From: Algoriphagus yeomjeoni
Lineage (GTDB): Bacteria > Bacteroidota > Bacteroidia > Cytophagales > Cyclobacteriaceae
Direction of reading: 5' to 3'
Assembly (NCBI RefSeq): GCF_003259505.1
Contig: NZ_QLLK01000006.1
Location: 1-64,000 of the forward strand
DNA: 64,000 bases
Below are positions 60,874 to 64,000 of this stretch, piece after piece (the first letter of the stretch is position 1; each line of letters begins with the position of its first letter). A model generated the notes under the pieces. That model was not told the origin of the DNA and searched no databases. It was given only the letters and a program-made list of their open reading frames with translations. Position numbers and translations under genes: made by a program.

Positions 60874-63800
60874 CTATTGACCTAAATTAAATCGAAGTTG
60901 GCCGCCAAAAGCTGTAGAAGTTCGCTTATAGGCAGTTGTCACTCTAGGGTCATTGATGGTTCGATCAAAATATAGGGTGAGATTGAGGTTTTGATTGATC
61001 AAATAGGAGATTGTTGGTCTGATAGAAATGTTCAAGTTTCCACTCGTTACCGTACTTCCTTCTTCGATTTTTCGCTGGATCTGAGTGGTACTTACTACTT
61101 TCGAATCCAACTTGAATTGAACGTCATTTTTTAACACGGACTGCCTTCCTTGGAATTTGAAAGGGATTTTCAGTCCTGCTTTGGTATAGCCCAGAGTCAA
61201 TCCAAAGTCATTGCTCTTCTGTTCTGTCACTTGGGAGTTGGAGAAGTTCAATCCTAAAGACCGCTCCTTATTATAATTTACTGCAATATTTAGCCTGTCT
61301 TTTGTCAATAAATCTACACCAACCAATGGTGCAAAGCGCTCAGTAAGAACTACCTGATTTAATACATAAATCGGGATATACTGGCCTACTTCATTAACTT
61401 CAGTTGGTCTAGGAATATTTTGAAGAGTATTGTAAAGCTCTAAGCCTTGTTGATATTGAAGTGAATTAGAGAAATTACTCACGTCATAGGTAGATGTATA
61501 CATATGGGTGATATTTATACTGCTAAAGATTTCGCTTAGTCCCTTTAGCCTAGAAAGTCCTCGGTAATCCAATCTCCAGTTTGGCAGTGGCGTTTTTGGA
61601 AATGGATTGATGTTGGATTCTGATGCATCTTTTCCTCTATACGCAGCCAAGAAAGCAGGTATTAATACATCTTGTCCATTGATGGAGTATTCTCCACCAC
61701 CTCCTTGTGTTTCCAATCGACTTTTTATAATAGACCTATTCTGCTCAAAATCATTGAACAGTGGAGAAACATTATCGAAACCATCTTTGCTAAAGCTGGT
61801 ACCAATCATAATCGTGGTGATACTATATGTGCCAAGGCGATTTGGGCTTATAGACTCGTATTCGCCAGGATTATCCAAAGAGTTTCTGAAAATTTCCTGG
61901 TAATCACCCACCTCACGTTTTGTTGCATTTAAGGTGATTTTGAAGTCTTGGAAAGGTTCTACGATACTTCCAAACCTCATATTTATGGCACTACTTTGTT
62001 TGAAAGTTTGTGTCAATTCACTGCTTGGAGCCATGATTCCCGCTTGGGCAAATTCATTTCGAATAGCTGGGTCCTGACTACCAAACAGGAAGGCTAAACC
62101 AGGGTTTTCGAATGCACGATCCATTCCCAAAAGTCCGGTATTTGGCATATAGCCAGGCAGGAAAGTCCCCTCTATTTTTCCATAATTGAAGGTGACTTCT
62201 TTTACCATCATCAGCGTTTTTAGCAGCTGATTTGTAAATGGTGTTCCAATCGTATCCTCTGCTTGGGTTTCTGTTCTGCCAGGGATACTCGGTCGTTTGG
62301 GGGCGTTCAGTGCAGCCAGCTTTTTATTTTTATTATAAAGTCTTATAAGATCAAATTTACCATTAAGTGATTGGTCTCTAGTGTTTTGAATGGAATTACC
62401 CAGTGTATCTCTTTGTCCGATTGCCCCTGTAAGCCAGGTATAAGTTGTTATGTATTTGTAATCAGCTTTGATCCAGTCAGTAAATGGAATCTTGTCTAGC
62501 GGTAAGGTATAATTCAGATTTATACTGTGGTTATAGTTTGTTCTCCTTCCAAATCTCCAAGCATTGAATCTAACTGAATCAGATTTCTGTTCTGTATCCA
62601 AATCCCCTTGTGGTTCATCTACCACTGCCATTACACTTCCAGTATAATCAACGCGTAGGTTCTTAGTCAAATCCCAATTCACAGAGTAGAATCGGTTCAT
62701 GAAAAAGCTCTTTTGGAATAGCGGATCAACTCCAGCAGTACTAAGTTGATCATTTCTATACTGAGACCTCAGGTGCTTCCGGTCTATGTCCAATCGAGCT
62801 AATATTAGGGTAGGAGATAGGTTTAAATTAAAATCTTTAATCAGTTTTAAGTATGGAGAATCTAAAATACCTGAGCCTTTGAAAGGCTCAAAAGCTAGAG
62901 GTTTTGGTTGGAAACTATAAGTGACATTGCCCCTATATGTTTTATAGGAATAGTCCTGAATTTGTGCATTTGTCTGGGTCATTATTCCATAGGCATATGA
63001 AAAAGACAAATTACTGATATCATAAAAATGATTTTCTGCCTCTGGGTTAGACTTTATTTTTCTAACATTATTGAAACTTATGTTTTTGCGGTTTACTTGA
63101 TCAAGCGCTATTTTTCGATAGGCTTCTTTTTGATCCTGTGTCTCAAATTTTTGCAAAGCTACTTCGAATGGAACATCTGGATTCAATGGATCATACTCTG
63201 GTTTGGTAGTACTATTCTCTATCGAGAAATACATTGGTATGCTCACTCCAATCGCCTCCGGCAAAAGTTTATGAATATCCACATTGGTAGAGATATCATA
63301 TTGCGTGGTTGATTGTCTGGCACGCTGAGATAATCTGGTTTCCAGACCCCCAAAGCCAATTGAGTTGTGTCTAATGGAACCTGTAACTACTGCCACATCA
63401 GCGATTTTCACATTCATGAGAGCATTTGCTGCCCATCCATTTGATTTGGTAGCGCCCGTTACCCGGAGTTCATTTGCCCAAAGGCAAATACTCCTACTTC
63501 CACCGCCATTGGTACCTGGGTTTCTCACACCGATCATCGAGGACTGTGATTGGTTCAATTCAGGACGACCGACCACCGTTACTGTATACCGTCCAATTTG
63601 CTGAGAAAATGGAATATTCAGCGGTACTTGCTGATTGTCACGGGCTACCTTCACACCTACGATTTCCTGAATAGCGATATCGATTTCATTTTCCGCAGGC
63701 CAGATCAGTTCTGGATCTCTGGTACCTTTTGGAGTGATAATAAGAGGTACTTCTATCTCGTAATAATTATCCGTATAATCCGTACCCAGCCTTAGGAATG

Positions 63801-64000
63801 CAGTGATTTCCCCATCCATCGCATCCTCACTATCGGCGTGAAGGAACATTTTGATTCGCTCAAACTGTACCAAATCCAAGGTTACGTTTTTAAATACAGC
63901 GCGAGCATCTCTAGCTCCTAGGTCTTCCACACAGACACGAAGTGATTGCTCGTTTAATCTTCTTTCTACAGTTGAGGTATTGTCACGATCCCTGAAGATT
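60874..64000 (-). CDS. sprA: Type 9 secretion outer-membrane channel SprA (Sov), C-terminal part
   Basis: The frame is open from the stop at 60874 to the right edge and continues beyond, so at least 1041 residues of the C-terminus are seen. NEQSLRVCVEDLGARDARAVFKN, YDISTNVDIHKLLPEAIGVSIP and many long amphipathic strands to FGGQLRFNLGQ match SprA. SprA forms the giant 36-strand barrel that is the Type 9 exit channel, used by gliding and secretion proteins. Full-length proteins are about 2300-2400 residues. An internal GTG at 63930 is not the start. Together with porU and porV in this window it gives three Type 9 components. Confidence 0.94.
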   Translation of the reverse strand, partial: IFRDRDNTSTVERRLNEQSLRVCVEDLGARDARAVFKNVTLDLVQFERIKMFLHADSEDAMDGEITAFLRLGTDYTDNYYEIEVPLIITPKGTRDPELIWPAENEIDIAIQEIVGVKVARDNQQVPLNIPFSQQIGRYTVTVVGRPELNQSQSSMIGVRNPGTNGGGSRSICLWANELRVTGATKSNGWAANALMNVKIADVAVVTGSIRHNSIGFGGLETRLSQRARQSTTQYDISTNVDIHKLLPEAIGVSIPMYFSIENSTTKPEYDPLNPDVPFEVALQKFETQDQKEAYRKIALDQVNRKNISFNNVRKIKSNPEAENHFYDISNLSFSYAYGIMTQTNAQIQDYSYKTYRGNVTYSFQPKPLAFEPFKGSGILDSPYLKLIKDFNLNLSPTLILARLDIDRKHLRSQYRNDQLSTAGVDPLFQKSFFMNRFYSVNWDLTKNLRVDYTGSVMAVVDEPQGDLDTEQKSDSVRFNAWRFGRRTNYNHSINLNYTLPLDKIPFTDWIKADYKYITTYTWLTGAIGQRDTLGNSIQNTRDQSLNGKFDLIRLYNKNKKLAALNAPKRPSIPGRTETQAEDTIGTPFTNQLLKTLMMVKEVTFNYGKIEGTFLPGYMPNTGLLGMDRAFENPGLAFLFGSQDPAIRNEFAQAGIMAPSSELTQTFKQSSAINMRFGSIVEPFQDFKITLNATKREVGDYQEIFRNSLDNPGEYESISPNRLGTYSITTIMIGTSFSKDGFDNVSPLFNDFEQNRSIIKSRLETQGGGGEYSINGQDVLIPAFLAAYRGKDASESNINPFPKTPLPNWRLDYRGLSRLKGLSEIFSSINITHMYTSTYDVSNFSNSLQYQQGLELYNTLQNIPRPTEVNEVGQYIPIYVLNQVVLTERFAPLVGVDLLTKDRLNIAVNYNKERSLGLNFSNSQVTEQKSNDFGLTLGYTKAGLKIPFKFQGRQSVLKNDVQFKLDSKVVSTTQIQRKIEEGSTVTSGNLNISIRPTISYLINQNLNLTLYFDRTINDPRVTTAYKRTSTAFGGQLRFNLGQ

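Noticed and set aside
1..64000. CRISPR arrays, prophage, tRNA and rRNA genes
   Set aside because: No regular direct repeats with spacers, no integrase or phage structural genes, and no cloverleaf or rRNA-like stretch were seen by eye; a tRNAscan or Infernal run would be decisive.

Overview
The window looks like the chromosome of a member of the Bacteroidota, most likely order Cytophagales near Algoriphagus/Cyclobacteriaceae. The DNA is moderately AT-rich. It encodes Type 9 secretion parts (PorU, PorV and the C-terminal half of SprA/Sov), many lipoproteins with Bacteroidota-only domains (DUF4221, DUF4397, DUF4494, DUF6438), and the neighbour order sprA-gcvH-vanZ-tonB. Several -7 boxes fit TAnnTTTG, the Bacteroidota sigma-A type. 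The genus is an inference; no rRNA or tRNA gene was found to anchor it.

Layout. 1-1000: the broken end of an insertion sequence and a GxxExxY protein, the only clearly accessory part. 1-12 kb: OmpA and DUF4136 lipoproteins, a uracil-DNA glycosylase, a DUF4221 lipoprotein, an FAD lipoprotein, a PadR/FtsX-permease pair and an uncharacterised 601-residue TIM-barrel-like protein. 12-15 kb: an ECF sigma factor overlapping a gene that seems to join an anti-sigma-like membrane head to a beta-barrel. 14.6-23 kb: surface lipoproteins, an unclassified glycosidase-like protein, an MDR oxidoreductase and NrnA. 23-34.7 kb: an NtrY/NtrC-like two-component pair, an FKBP isomerase, LpxH, FtsH, RsfS, BirA, AhcY and a dienoyl-CoA reductase. 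34.8-46 kb: signalling and membrane genes, including a patatin fused to a multi-pass membrane domain, an Mpo1-like protein, NhaC and RNase D-like genes, and a small sugar-modification set (WxcM cupin, GNAT, GT2).

46-64 kb is an envelope-biogenesis block. A tightly overlapping minus-strand operon runs MBL hydrolase, PssA, PorU, PorV, non-catalytic M16. Opposite it are an FAD oxidoreductase and a three-part outer-membrane protein (peptidase-MA-like, TolB-like propeller, Omp85-like barrel). After YicC come two tandem TonB genes, VanZ, GcvH and SprA, which runs off the right edge. PorU, PorV and SprA are parts of one export machine: SprA is the outer-membrane channel, PorV the shuttle and PorU the signal peptidase/attachment enzyme.

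Most of the window is housekeeping. The strongest candidates for something little described are the sigma/anti-sigma-barrel fusion, the membrane-anchored patatin, the orphan non-catalytic M16 protein in the PorU/PorV operon, the MA-like/TolB-like/Omp85-like protein and the 601-residue protein. No phage, CRISPR array, tRNA or rRNA was seen.
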